64,000 bases of DNA from positions 120,013-184,012 of the forward strand of contig JBAYIS010000004.1 in assembly GCA_041665525.1 (NCBI GenBank), read 5' to 3'. Made by a program: the position numbers and the translations under genes. The notes below the pieces were generated by a model. That model saw only the letters and a list, made by a program, of their open reading frames with translations. It was not told the origin of the DNA and ran no database searches. The DNA comes from UBA8401 sp041665525 (lineage in GTDB: Bacteria; Bacteroidota; Ignavibacteria; UBA10030; UBA8401). The stretch's first letter is position 1; each line of letters begins with the position of its first letter. Of this stretch, positions 8,544-17,739 are shown piece after piece.

Positions 8544-9257
8544 ATGCAGCCAGTAATCAACATCAAAAACATCAAAAAAACATATGTGATGGGTGCAGTG
8601 GAAGTAAACGCACTTGTCGACGTTTCGGTGCAGATCAATAAGAACGAATACGTTGCGATTATGGGGCCTTCCGGATCGGGGAAATCGACGCTGATGAATG
8701 TCGTCGGTTGTCTGGATACTCCGACATCGGGATTATATGAATTCAACGGAGTGAACGTCAGTGAAATGAATGATAATGAACTGGCAAAGATCAGGAATAA
8801 AGAGATCGGATTCGTTTTTCAGACATTCAATTTGCTGGCACGTTCCGACGCTCTTCACAATGTTGAACTTCCATTGATCTATTCAGGGATGAAAAAAGCG
8901 GATAGAAAGGCCCTGGCGGCCGAAGCGTTGTCCCACGTAAAACTGGAAGATCGAATGCATCATAAGCCGAACGAATTATCTGGAGGACAGAGACAGCGTG
9001 TGGCGATCGCTCGCGCGCTTGTTACGAAACCATCAATTATCCTGGCCGATGAACCGACCGGTAATCTCGATTCGAAAACCGGTGTGGAAATTATGCATCT
9101 CTTTAATGAATTGCATGCACAGGGAAACACAATCATTCTGGTAACGCACGAAGAAGATATTGCCCGCCACGCACATCGAATTATCAGAGTGCGCGACGGT
9201 TTGGTAGAAAGTGACACAATGGTCGAAGAGAGGATTCTGCCGGGTATCCATGCGTAA
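8544..9257 (+). CDS. ABC transporter ATP-binding protein, MacB/LolD class
   Basis: 237 residues. It shows Walker A GPSGSGKST, a Q-loop in FVFQTFNLLARSDALHNVELPL, signature LSGGQRQRVAIARAL, Walker B ILADEPTGNLDS and the H-loop VTHEEDIA. This set is typical of the LolD/MacB/FtsE family, whose members drive mechanotransmission ABC systems rather than classic import. ATG 8544 is preferred because GAGG lies 6 bases upstream; an upstream in-frame ATG at 8505 falls inside the TPR gene. It hydrolyses ATP at the inner face of the cytoplasmic membrane to power the two permeases that follow. Confidence 0.92.
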   Translation: MQPVINIKNIKKTYVMGAVEVNALVDVSVQINKNEYVAIMGPSGSGKSTLMNVVGCLDTPTSGLYEFNGVNVSEMNDNELAKIRNKEIGFVFQTFNLLARSDALHNVELPLIYSGMKKADRKALAAEALSHVKLEDRMHHKPNELSGGQRQRVAIARALVTKPSIILADEPTGNLDSKTGVEIMHLFNELHAQGNTIILVTHEEDIARHAHRIIRVRDGLVESDTMVEERILPGIHA

Positions 9258-9287
9258 TTCATTCACTCCCTACCAAATGGTGTTCCT

Positions 9288-10523
9288 ATGAAAATGACAG
9301 ATTTTGCATATGAAGTAAAAGAAGGGATCGGAATCTCGTTTCAGGCGATCCGTGCAAATAAGATGCGCTCGGTGCTGACGACTCTGGGTATCGTTATCGG
9401 AATCGTGTCAGTCACATTGATGGGAACCGCCATTGAAGGAATGAGCCGATCATTCAATGAAATGGTTTCGAAACTCGGAGCAGATGTTTTGTATGTACAA
9501 AAGTTTTCCTGGTTTTCGAGCGAGGAAGAGTGGCTGGAAGCACGTAACCGGAAAAATATCGACTTAAAACAGTTTCGTGCAGTTCGGGAACAGGGGACAA
9601 CGATAAACACACTCAGCCCTATTGTGGGAAACAGATCTCCGATCAAATACCGCAGTATAACCTCGGATGGTATCTTTGTGTCGGGGGTGAATGAGCAGTA
9701 TGCTACGGTTGCCGGATTGAATATGGAAATGGGCCGGTTCTTTTCGCAAGCAGAAGCCAATGGAGGCCGGCCGGTAACAGTGCTTGGATATACGACTGCA
9801 GAAAAATTATTTCCTAATGAAACACCGTTGGGGAAAAATGTGAAGATTGGAGCACATACATTTCGTGTCGTCGGAGTAGTATCGAAACAGGGTAGTTTTT
9901 TAGGGATGGATAACGATAATCGCGCATTTATTCCCGTCACAAACTTTCTTGAAAAGTTCGCCAACCATCGACGGGGAATTAGTATCCAGGTGAAAGCGGC
10001 CGACATCAACGATTTGGATAACACAAAAGAGGAAATTCGCGGTATCATGCGCAAAGTACGCGGTGTAAAACCCGGTGCGAAAGATGATTTTGCGATCAAC
10101 CAACAGGAAATGTTTATCCAGACATTCAACCAGATCGGCGGAGTGATTGCTGGCATCGGATTGTTCATTACAGCGCTCTCACTCTTCGTCGGCGCTATCG
10201 GGATCATGAATATTATGTTCGTATCGGTGACCGAACGAACAAAGGAGATAGGAATTCGTAAGGCCATCGGCGCGAAACGATCAACGATATTATTCCAATT
10301 TCTGATTGAATCTGCTGCCCTTGCATTGTTTGGCGGCATTATCGGTATCATCATTTCCTATCCGTTAAGTTTATTGATCAACCAGATTATGCCGACATCT
10401 ATGCCCTTTTCCGTTGTGGGAATAGCATTATTCATTTCGGTGCTGGTTGGAGTTGTCTCAGGATTTTTACCGGCGAATCGTGCCTCAAAAATGGATCCGG
10501 TTGAAGCATTGCGCCACGAATAA
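9288..10523 (+). CDS. MacB-like ABC transporter permease (first of two)
   Basis: 411 residues with the MacB/FtsX topology. One transmembrane helix lies near residues 22-46 (RSVLTTLGIVIGIVSVTLMGT). A large periplasmic MacB-PCD domain follows (about 50-270), then three C-terminal helices beginning with IGGVIAGIGLFITALSLFVGAIGI. The cytoplasmic motif TERTKEIGIRKAIGAKR is the family coupling-helix signature, and the C-terminus ends in ASKMDPVEALRHE. It lies 14 bases before a second related permease. In this family two half permeases normally pair, so the two genes may encode a heterodimer. Confidence 0.9.
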   Translation: MKMTDFAYEVKEGIGISFQAIRANKMRSVLTTLGIVIGIVSVTLMGTAIEGMSRSFNEMVSKLGADVLYVQKFSWFSSEEEWLEARNRKNIDLKQFRAVREQGTTINTLSPIVGNRSPIKYRSITSDGIFVSGVNEQYATVAGLNMEMGRFFSQAEANGGRPVTVLGYTTAEKLFPNETPLGKNVKIGAHTFRVVGVVSKQGSFLGMDNDNRAFIPVTNFLEKFANHRRGISIQVKAADINDLDNTKEEIRGIMRKVRGVKPGAKDDFAINQQEMFIQTFNQIGGVIAGIGLFITALSLFVGAIGIMNIMFVSVTERTKEIGIRKAIGAKRSTILFQFLIESAALALFGGIIGIIISYPLSLLINQIMPTSMPFSVVGIALFISVLVGVVSGFLPANRASKMDPVEALRHE

Positions 10524-10537
10524 CAGAAAGCGACATT

Positions 10538-11815
10538 ATGCAATTACAAGAAAGTATAGGAATGGCGCTGAATGCGATCCGCGTCAATAAATTGCGCTCT
10601 ATCTTGACGCTGCTCGGCATTGGTGTTGGAGTTTTCTCCATTATTGGTGTAATGACAGCGATGGGTGTGCTGCAGAATGCCATTGAAACCGGCGTGAGCC
10701 AATTGGGCGCCAATACATTCCAGATACAGAAATATCCGCAGAATAATTTCAACGATCATGATCGTTCTCGATACCGTAACCGCAAGGATATCACGTATGA
10801 ACAGGCAGATCTGTTTTATGAACGCATGACTTTGGCGAAGTACGTCGGTTTGGAAGTGTGGACGTTTGGGAAGGTTGTTGAGTTTAAAAATCTTAAAACG
10901 AATCCCAGTGTTCAAATAGCAGGCGAATCGATCGACGGACTGGCGACGAATAATTGGGATGTTGAATACGGCAGGTCGTACACTGCTCAAGAAGTACAGG
11001 CCGCAGCAAAGGTTGCGGTGATCGGTAGCGATGTAGTGAAGAAATTGTTTCCTATCGGAAACCCCATCGGTGAATTGATCCGTGCAGACGGGATACAATA
11101 TAAAGTAATCGGAACACTTCTCGACAAAGGTTCTGTCCTTGGCGGGTCACAGGGAAATTTGGTGATAGTGCCGATCACAACACATCTTAATATTTACGGC
11201 AGGGATCGATCGGTGAATATCATGGTTTCAGCGCGCGATCAAAATTCCTATAGCGATGTGCTTGAATTATCCCGCGGCGTATTGCGCGTCATCCGCCAGG
11301 TGCCGCCGGGACAACCGGATGATTTTGAGATCTTTTCCAATGAAACGATTATTGCGCAGTTCAACGAAACGACATTTATGATCAAGATCGGTGCATTAGG
11401 TATTGCGTGCATCGCATTGCTTGCCGCCGGTGTCGGGATTATGAATATTATGCTGGTCTCTGTAACAGAACGGACGAAAGAAATTGGTATCCGGAAAGCG
11501 TTAGGTGCTACAAGGACAAATGTACTTTCGCAGTTTCTGACCGAATCAGTTGTTTTCTCTCAGATCGGCGGAGTCATCGGTATCATTTGTGGATCTCTAA
11601 TGGGAAATATCGTTGCAGTACTTCTGGAAGCTCCTCCTGTGTATCCTTGGAATAATACAGTAGCGATCCTGCAAACACCTATTATGGACTTTACTGCGCT
11701 ACAAATGAATATTACAGCATTGATTTTCTGTTCGCTGATAGGAATCGTGTTCGGTGTTTATCCTGCGTGGAAAGCGGCAAATTTGGATCCTATCGAAGCG
11801 TTACGTTTTGAATAA
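10538..11815 (+). CDS. MacB-like ABC transporter permease (second of two)
   Basis: 425 residues, the same architecture as its upstream neighbour: an N-terminal helix (RSILTLLGIGVGVFSIIGVM), a periplasmic domain, three C-terminal helices, the coupling motif TERTKEIGIRKALGATR and a NLDPIEALRFE end. Similarity in the membrane parts is high while the periplasmic domain differs, which suggests an old tandem duplication and a heterodimeric transporter. It is the last gene of the efflux operon; a hairpin terminator follows within 25 bases. Confidence 0.9.
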   Translation: MQLQESIGMALNAIRVNKLRSILTLLGIGVGVFSIIGVMTAMGVLQNAIETGVSQLGANTFQIQKYPQNNFNDHDRSRYRNRKDITYEQADLFYERMTLAKYVGLEVWTFGKVVEFKNLKTNPSVQIAGESIDGLATNNWDVEYGRSYTAQEVQAAAKVAVIGSDVVKKLFPIGNPIGELIRADGIQYKVIGTLLDKGSVLGGSQGNLVIVPITTHLNIYGRDRSVNIMVSARDQNSYSDVLELSRGVLRVIRQVPPGQPDDFEIFSNETIIAQFNETTFMIKIGALGIACIALLAAGVGIMNIMLVSVTERTKEIGIRKALGATRTNVLSQFLTESVVFSQIGGVIGIICGSLMGNIVAVLLEAPPVYPWNNTVAILQTPIMDFTALQMNITALIFCSLIGIVFGVYPAWKAANLDPIEALRFE

Positions 11816-11838
11816 CTAAGCAGCGTATGAATCACTAG

Positions 11839-11876
11839 AGCCCATCCGGTTATTCGAGGTGGGCTTTGTTGTTTTT
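11839..11876 (+). terminator. Terminator of the efflux operon, between convergent genes
   Basis: An 8-bp stem (11839-11846 with 11858-11865, one G-U pair) is followed by TTGTTGTTTTT. The T-tract overlaps the stop codon of the minus-strand TonB receptor gene. Confidence 0.75.
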
Positions 11877-14166
11877 AAAACTCAGCACTCACTCCGATTG
11901 ACGGTAGGAGTCCGATGGCACCCCCTGATTGTTTAACCTCTTTTGTCCGCTCATCGAAAATCGGCACATCAAGGGGTTTTCTGTTATACACGTTTTGTAC
12001 GTCGATGTAGGTGATCAAATTCCACCGGTCAAAGTTCCAGCGGCGGTCAATACGCAGATCGAGGCTATGATTTGCACCGATCCTCACGGTATTATAGGCG
12101 CTGATATTTTGCGTGCCATCGGCATTATATGGTGTATACGGCCGGCCGGTGGCCAGTCGGAACTTCCCGCTGAATTCCCAGGCTTCGTCCAGGATATAAC
12201 CGCCTCCAAGATTAATGATCCATCGCTGATCGAATGTGCTGGATCGTAATATCCCGTCCAAAGCAGAGAACCGTGCCTCATTCCAGCTTATACTAATCAG
12301 TCCATAAAAAGGTACTTCGGACAGTTTCTTTTGAAAGAAAATTTCTACCCCATGTGCAACGCCGCTGCCCGAACTGACGAGCGGTTCCAATCCGAACGCC
12401 GCGTAACCGTCCTGAGATCCACCGAATCCGGCACCAGTATTTGCCAGAACAAGATACGTGCGGGAGGTGCTGGCTGGATAATCCGAATATTCCTTAATAT
12501 AGCCTTCCAGACTGATTTTCACATCCGAGCGAAGTAAGTATTCAATACCTGTTACAAACTGGTTGACAGCAACAAAGCGTAGATTTCTATTCGAGGGATT
12601 TGCAACGAGCCAAACATATGACGGCGCTTGATGGTATTTGCCGATACTGGTGGTCAATGTCATTACAGGAGTTGCAGCATAGGAGAGTGAGAACCGAGGT
12701 GAGATGGCAATATTATTCTTGATAAGGTTGAAATAATCGATCCTGCCTCCAACTGTCAGCCGCAATGCATTGGTGAGTGATCTGGAATACTGAATATAGG
12801 CTGCCGACTTTATTGCCGTGGTATCCAAAGCAGCATCGATCGTCAATTGTTGGCCAAAATTCGTCCAAAACGGTACCGGCAGAATAATACTGGAATTGAA
12901 ATCGATATATTTTACAAGCAATCCAAATGACAGATCGGATTCTTTCCCCAATTGAAGCACAGCATCGCCGCGCAGAGACGTTTCCGTTTCATCGGATACG
13001 CTTTTGAAAATCGGATTCAATAGTGAATCATTTTGAAAAAAACTATACCCGACATATGTTGTGCTCATCGTGATATTCGTGAATCCTTTGTCCAAAAGAT
13101 GTCTCCAGGAGAGGCCGCCAAGAAATTGCGTTTGGTCGCTGGAAAGGATGCGGGAATTTTTATAGCGTTTTTCTTCTGTTTCGTTGAACAGTTTTACGTT
13201 ATCCAATGCAACGATGCTAATTGCATTCAGCTGGTCTTTGGGTGAAAGACGATAATTAACTTTTCCGAGAAAATCCCAGTATTCCGGAACGAAGCCGAAT
13301 CCTGCTGCTTTGAAGATAAAGTCCAGATAACTTCTTCGGGCGGAAAATAAGAATTCACCATTCTGGTCTGTCGGACCTTCCAGATTCAAGCCGAACTGGG
13401 ATGCAGAAATGGTCGCTTTCCCGCCGACACGATCCTGCCGCCCTTCCCGGAGGTCGATCGTTAATACTGAAGAGAGTTTATCTCCGTATTTTGCTCCGAA
13501 TCCTCCGGTTCTAAATGAAGTTTCATTCACAAAATCAAGATTAACATAACTGAGAGGCCCACCGCTGGCTCCCTGTGTCCCAAAGTGGTTGATGTTCGAA
13601 ATCTCAATATTGTCTATTACGAAAAGATTTTCTGATGGGGCACCTCCGCGAACGATAAGATCATTCCTGCCGTTCTGAACTTGTGCGACACCCGGAAGAA
13701 TGGAAATAGCGCGTACGACATCCTCAAGTCCTCCCGGCAGCCGCCGGATTTCTTCAACGCTGAGTGTTTGAATGCTGATTGGAGCATCCGGTGATTTTTG
13801 GAAATATTCCGTCGTTACTGTCACTTCTTCAAGTTCGAAGGTAGATTCGTTCAATTCAAAATGTACGTCTGCCGGTTTTCCGACAGAAACAACAATATCC
13901 GTTTTTGCAGTTGGCTGGTGTCCCAGTGCGCTTGCCCTTACAACATACGTTCCGATAGGGACATTGGAAATGAAGAAGTTCCCGTCGATATCGGTTGCTG
14001 CCCCGATTAATGTCCCTTGGAGAATAACTGTTGCGCCAATTAACGGCTCTTTGGTCACAGAGTTCTTAACATGACCAACAATCGATCCGTTTTTTCCTGA
14101 TTTTTCCTGGGCTGAAATAAATGAGAACAGCAAAAGAGCAACAATAAGAGTGGTATAATTTTTCAT
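11875..14166 (-). CDS. TonB-dependent receptor with carboxypeptidase-regulatory domain
   Basis: 763 residues. It has a signal peptide (1-19), a CarboxypepD_reg-like beta-sandwich (about 27-112, GHVKNSVTKEPLIGATVILQGT), a plug domain (about 130-235, LPGGLEDVVRAISILPGVAQ and NDLIVRGGAPSENLFVIDNIEI), then a C-terminal beta-barrel ending in an aromatic residue (SAEF). Such receptors import siderophores, vitamins or glycans across the outer membrane using TonB/ExbBD. The substrate is not evident: there is no SusD partner next to it, so it is not a classical SusC. The stop overlaps the T-run of the efflux terminator. The upstream gene on the same strand is a PLP decarboxylase, 61 bases away. Confidence 0.9.
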   Translation of the reverse strand: MKNYTTLIVALLLFSFISAQEKSGKNGSIVGHVKNSVTKEPLIGATVILQGTLIGAATDIDGNFFISNVPIGTYVVRASALGHQPTAKTDIVVSVGKPADVHFELNESTFELEEVTVTTEYFQKSPDAPISIQTLSVEEIRRLPGGLEDVVRAISILPGVAQVQNGRNDLIVRGGAPSENLFVIDNIEISNINHFGTQGASGGPLSYVNLDFVNETSFRTGGFGAKYGDKLSSVLTIDLREGRQDRVGGKATISASQFGLNLEGPTDQNGEFLFSARRSYLDFIFKAAGFGFVPEYWDFLGKVNYRLSPKDQLNAISIVALDNVKLFNETEEKRYKNSRILSSDQTQFLGGLSWRHLLDKGFTNITMSTTYVGYSFFQNDSLLNPIFKSVSDETETSLRGDAVLQLGKESDLSFGLLVKYIDFNSSIILPVPFWTNFGQQLTIDAALDTTAIKSAAYIQYSRSLTNALRLTVGGRIDYFNLIKNNIAISPRFSLSYAATPVMTLTTSIGKYHQAPSYVWLVANPSNRNLRFVAVNQFVTGIEYLLRSDVKISLEGYIKEYSDYPASTSRTYLVLANTGAGFGGSQDGYAAFGLEPLVSSGSGVAHGVEIFFQKKLSEVPFYGLISISWNEARFSALDGILRSSTFDQRWIINLGGGYILDEAWEFSGKFRLATGRPYTPYNADGTQNISAYNTVRIGANHSLDLRIDRRWNFDRWNLITYIDVQNVYNRKPLDVPIFDERTKEVKQSGGAIGLLPSIGVSAEF

Positions 14167-14227
14167 ATTTTGTTTTATGAAATAAACGATGAATCAATGC
14201 ACATTCTCCGAAATAGAGGCGCTATTT

Positions 14228-15592
14228 TTAAACGCCGCGTCGGACTAAATGGTTCAATTCCTGTACAAAGCGCTGGACATGCATAAGGTGTTCCGGTTTC
14301 ATTAATACGGAACGAAGGATGGTTGTTGTAGGTGTATCTGGTATAAAATGTGGATATTTCTTTACAATTTCGGAAGAATTTACACTCATCGTGGCAAGAT
14401 ACAGCGGGTTTGCAGTATGTTTCATAGCGTGCTCAAATACCCATTGGGAAGTATTTGTTGTTTCTGACGCAGTGCGGGATGCTGTGGCAGGAAAATAGGT
14501 CACGATATCCAGATCCGGATCTTCAAACATAAGAAAAGAAGAATGCGCATTTATTTCCTTACTCCAGAGAAGTGCAGCTTTCCGCGTCTTTGTCAGGATG
14601 TCGCCGAAACCACCCAGAACTGTAAGAGGGAAATATTTCAATGTTGCCCACAATGCGGCAGCAGATGCACCAGCGCGGGAACACTCGAGTGAAATTTCAC
14701 CAAGGTGGAGTTCTTTTGAAGTAAAATATGTGTACGGCGAATGATGCTTATAGTATGTGCCTACGCCGGGATCTCTAAAAAGAACACACCCGCAACCGTA
14801 TGGCTGTAATCCGTGCTTGTGCGGGTCAACAACTATACTATCACATTCCTTTAATACAAGGAACGGTCTCGGATCGATGATCGGCTCCTGTGCATGGGCA
14901 AGGATCGAAAAAAAACCGCCGTAAGCGCAGTCCGCATGCACCCGTACGCCGTACTGTTTCGCGAGAGGAAGGATATGATGCAGCGGTTCCACAGAACCAG
15001 TACCGGTAGTACCGATGGTAATAACAATTGTTCCGATAGTGCCGGACTTGAATGCGCTCTCAACTTTAGCGGGATCATTGACATCCACTTCCACTGAAGC
15101 GCATTTGATTACTTCACTGAGGCGGCGGTGTGTATAGTGCGCATTGGGAGAATAAGCGATTAATTTGTTTGGGTGAATGCAACGGCTGATCCACAATGCT
15201 TCCAGATTCGCAAACGTTCCGCTCGAGGTCAAATGACCGAGATGTTCGCCGTATCCGAACATTGCGGCAATCTGTCCGACTGCTTCCATCTCCAGCTTTG
15301 CTGTTGCCGGTCCGCCATCTAATGCATGATTATTCGGATTGATCTGCATTGCCATCAGATATGCTGCGATCGCGATCGGATGCGGCGGTTTCAGCATTTG
15401 TCCGGCATATCGAGGATGGAAGAACGGATAATTATCGTCCAACCGTTCCGCCAAATCGGAGAGAATGGCGTGCGATCGGTCCATATCCAGCAATTCGGAA
15501 CTGTCATCGACAGTCTCTTCCCAATGGCTCCGAAATCGCCATTGAGAAGTAATACTCGCATCAATCAGTTGGCGAAATTCTTGTTCTGTCAT
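14228..15592 (-). CDS. Pyridoxal-phosphate-dependent group II decarboxylase
   Basis: 454 residues with the fold-type I architecture. Features seen are the substrate/cofactor loop HLTSSGTFANLEALW, the ring-stacking region ADCAYGG (D pairs with the pyridine nitrogen) and the Schiff-base lysine in VDPHKHGLQPYG. These place it in the group of glutamate, tyrosine, aromatic-amino-acid and diaminobutyrate decarboxylases. The exact amino acid cannot be deduced. ATG 15592 (MTEQEF) is preferred over an in-frame ATG at 15640 that would add 16 residues not typical for the family. Cytoplasmic. It is divergent from the inositol monophosphatase gene. Confidence 0.85.
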   Translation of the reverse strand: MTEQEFRQLIDASITSQWRFRSHWEETVDDSSELLDMDRSHAILSDLAERLDDNYPFFHPRYAGQMLKPPHPIAIAAYLMAMQINPNNHALDGGPATAKLEMEAVGQIAAMFGYGEHLGHLTSSGTFANLEALWISRCIHPNKLIAYSPNAHYTHRRLSEVIKCASVEVDVNDPAKVESAFKSGTIGTIVITIGTTGTGSVEPLHHILPLAKQYGVRVHADCAYGGFFSILAHAQEPIIDPRPFLVLKECDSIVVDPHKHGLQPYGCGCVLFRDPGVGTYYKHHSPYTYFTSKELHLGEISLECSRAGASAAALWATLKYFPLTVLGGFGDILTKTRKAALLWSKEINAHSSFLMFEDPDLDIVTYFPATASRTASETTNTSQWVFEHAMKHTANPLYLATMSVNSSEIVKKYPHFIPDTPTTTILRSVLMKPEHLMHVQRFVQELNHLVRRGV

Positions 15593-15755
15593 TTTAATCC
15601 GCTTTTCATGTACAGAATATAGAAGGAACATTCTTCGCAAGCAATATGGTTGATGAATTCCATTGAACAGAGGATAAATATTTTCTATTTTATTTAAACG
15701 TATGTCATTGTTTTATCGGTGGACTGTAGATCCACATATTGAAGACAGGATAACC

Positions 15756-16538
15756 ATGATACAGATTGCCGTTGAAGCTGCACTTGAGGCAGGAAAATTC
15801 TTAAAAGAGAATGTGGGGAATATCAAATCAATAGAACGGAAAATCGGGCAGGAAACGAACCTGGTTACCGAGATTGATAAACAATCCGAGGCGATGATCA
15901 TTCGGAAGATTTTTGAATACTTTCCATCGCACGCAATCCTTGGTGAAGAAGGAGGTTCCAGCGTGCAGCAATCCGATTATCGCTGGATTATCGACCCGCT
16001 GGATGGGACGACAAATTTTACACATGGTCTGCCGCTTTTCAGTGTCACCATCGGCATTGAACATCAAGGTGAAATGATTGCGGGAGTTGTTTACGATCCG
16101 AATGCGGAAGAATTATTCACTGCCGAAAAGGGAAAAGGAGCATTTTTGAACGGGAAGAAAATCTCCGTATCATCGACAGACACACTGATCAATTCCCTGG
16201 TGGTGACCGGTTTCCCGTATAACGTGAAAGAAAATCCGGACAATGTCATTCAGCATTTTATTAATTTCTTGCCAGTCACGCAGGGAGTGCGCAGGCTCGG
16301 ATCTGCAGCGATCGATCTCGCCTACGTGGCATGCGGACGATTTGACGGCTATTGGGAAGTATTTCTGAATCCCTGGGATAAAGCGGCAGGAGTGTTAATC
16401 GTGCAAGAAGCAGGAGGCATGGTAACGAATTTTTATAATGAAAAGAATAATACAGTGTTTAATCCGAACACCATTGCGACGAATGGACGGATCCACCAGC
16501 AAATGCTGGACATCATTTATAAAACTCTACGGCCATGA
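15756..16538 (+). CDS. Inositol-1-monophosphatase family phosphatase
   Basis: 260 residues. Metal-binding motifs are GEEGG, the WIIDPLDGTTNFTHG block, and the C-terminal WDKAAGVLIVQEAGG, all diagnostic of the IMPase/SuhB/CysQ family of Mg-dependent, lithium-sensitive phosphatases. The order and spacing fit SuhB-like inositol monophosphatases. ATG 15756 is chosen over 15702 because AGGA lies upstream at good spacing and the family usually starts near MIQIAVEAALEAG. The stop overlaps the start of the REC-kinase gene by four bases (ATGA), so the two are translationally coupled. Confidence 0.9.
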   Translation: MIQIAVEAALEAGKFLKENVGNIKSIERKIGQETNLVTEIDKQSEAMIIRKIFEYFPSHAILGEEGGSSVQQSDYRWIIDPLDGTTNFTHGLPLFSVTIGIEHQGEMIAGVVYDPNAEELFTAEKGKGAFLNGKKISVSSTDTLINSLVVTGFPYNVKENPDNVIQHFINFLPVTQGVRRLGSAAIDLAYVACGRFDGYWEVFLNPWDKAAGVLIVQEAGGMVTNFYNEKNNTVFNPNTIATNGRIHQQMLDIIYKTLRP

Positions 16539-17644
16539 CCTCCATAAGAAAACAGACCATCCTGCTTGTTGATGACGAAGAGAGTCTTCTGGATATCGTT
16601 GGTTCCGTACTGGAAGCTGAGAATTTCAATGTGCTGCTTGCCTACAGTGTGGACAAGGGGATTGAACATCTGAACAATACGACACCGGATATTATCATTT
16701 CAGATATCACCATGCCGGGGAAAAACGGTTTCGATTTTTTTGCATATGTCCGTTCGCTTCCCCATTTACAGCACGTCCCCTTTTTATTCCTTTCTGCACA
16801 CAGTGATTCCGAAAGTGTTGTGGCGGGGAAAGAGATGGGGAGTGATGATTATCTGACAAAACCGGTGGATTTCCATCTACTATTATCATCCATCCGCGGT
16901 AAATTAAAACGAAAAGAACAGTTGACCGAGGCGGCTTCGTATCATGCGGACAAGATGAAGAATGAGATTTTCCGTTTGATCACGCATGAAATGCGTACGC
17001 CGCTGACGTCGATCCTCGGTGCGACGGAAATGCTTTCCGACTCGCAGAATAGTTACTCACAAAAAGAACTGACGGAATTCCTGCAGATGTTGCAGAACAG
17101 CAGCAAGCGATTGAACACGATGGTGGATGATTTTTTGACTGCAACGAAAATAGAATCCGGAGAAATAATGCGAGAGATGGAGATCAAAGAATATAGGATA
17201 TCTCCGTTCCATATTGTCAGTCGGTTGATTACGGACCTGGACTATCAATTAACCCATCACCGGGTGGCGATCAACAATTCGATTCCGGATATCATGATTT
17301 CCGTTCACATGTTCGCGACGCATATCGAAAATATTCTTCGTCGGCTGATTGATAACGCCATTAAATTTTCTAAGCCGGACAGCATGGTGATTGTGAACCT
17401 GCATGACAATGACGGATATGTCTTTTCCGTACAGGATTTCGGAGTAGGAGTTGCCGTCGATAAGCGATCGGTTCTGTTTCAAAAATTCGGTCAGATCGAC
17501 AGAGAGAAGCAGGAGCAGCAGGGTTCCGGACTCGGGCTCTATATTGCCTATCATCTTGCCAAACTAAACGGCGGCGAGCTGTGGTTCGAGAGTCAGGAAG
17601 GGAAAGGATCCACGTTCTACCTGAAAGTCCCGAAATCTGCATAG
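16535..17644 (+). CDS. REC-histidine kinase (response regulator fused upstream of kinase)
   Basis: 369 residues. An N-terminal receiver domain carries DDE acidic residues near 13-15, phosphoacceptor D57 (IIISDITMPG) and K109 in LTKPVD. A HisKA dimerisation helix pair follows with H151 in ITHEMRTPL, then a HATPase_c domain with an N box (NILRRLIDNAIKFSK), VQDFGVGV and GSGLGLYIAYHLAKLNGG. There is no transmembrane or sensor domain, so the kinase is cytoplasmic and is probably controlled by phosphorylation of its own receiver. It is translationally coupled to the phosphatase gene upstream. No partner regulator is adjacent. Confidence 0.9.
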   Translation: MTSIRKQTILLVDDEESLLDIVGSVLEAENFNVLLAYSVDKGIEHLNNTTPDIIISDITMPGKNGFDFFAYVRSLPHLQHVPFLFLSAHSDSESVVAGKEMGSDDYLTKPVDFHLLLSSIRGKLKRKEQLTEAASYHADKMKNEIFRLITHEMRTPLTSILGATEMLSDSQNSYSQKELTEFLQMLQNSSKRLNTMVDDFLTATKIESGEIMREMEIKEYRISPFHIVSRLITDLDYQLTHHRVAINNSIPDIMISVHMFATHIENILRRLIDNAIKFSKPDSMVIVNLHDNDGYVFSVQDFGVGVAVDKRSVLFQKFGQIDREKQEQQGSGLGLYIAYHLAKLNGGELWFESQEGKGSTFYLKVPKSA

Positions 17645-17739
17645 TGTTGATTCAAAAAAGTAATCCTGTATTTATTTCCCGGACGCCGCTCAGCGTGACA
17701 ATTTTAAAAAAAACACAATGCGAGATATTGGAAAAAGTA

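Noticed and set aside
9341..10354. Long open frame of 337 codons antisense to the first MacB-like permease
   Set aside because: It lies wholly inside a well-supported permease gene, has no recognisable domain, and its composition is that of a reversed membrane protein.
17645..17739. Terminator between the REC-kinase and murA genes
   Set aside because: Only a 4-bp ACGC/GCGT pairing near an A-run was seen, too weak to call.
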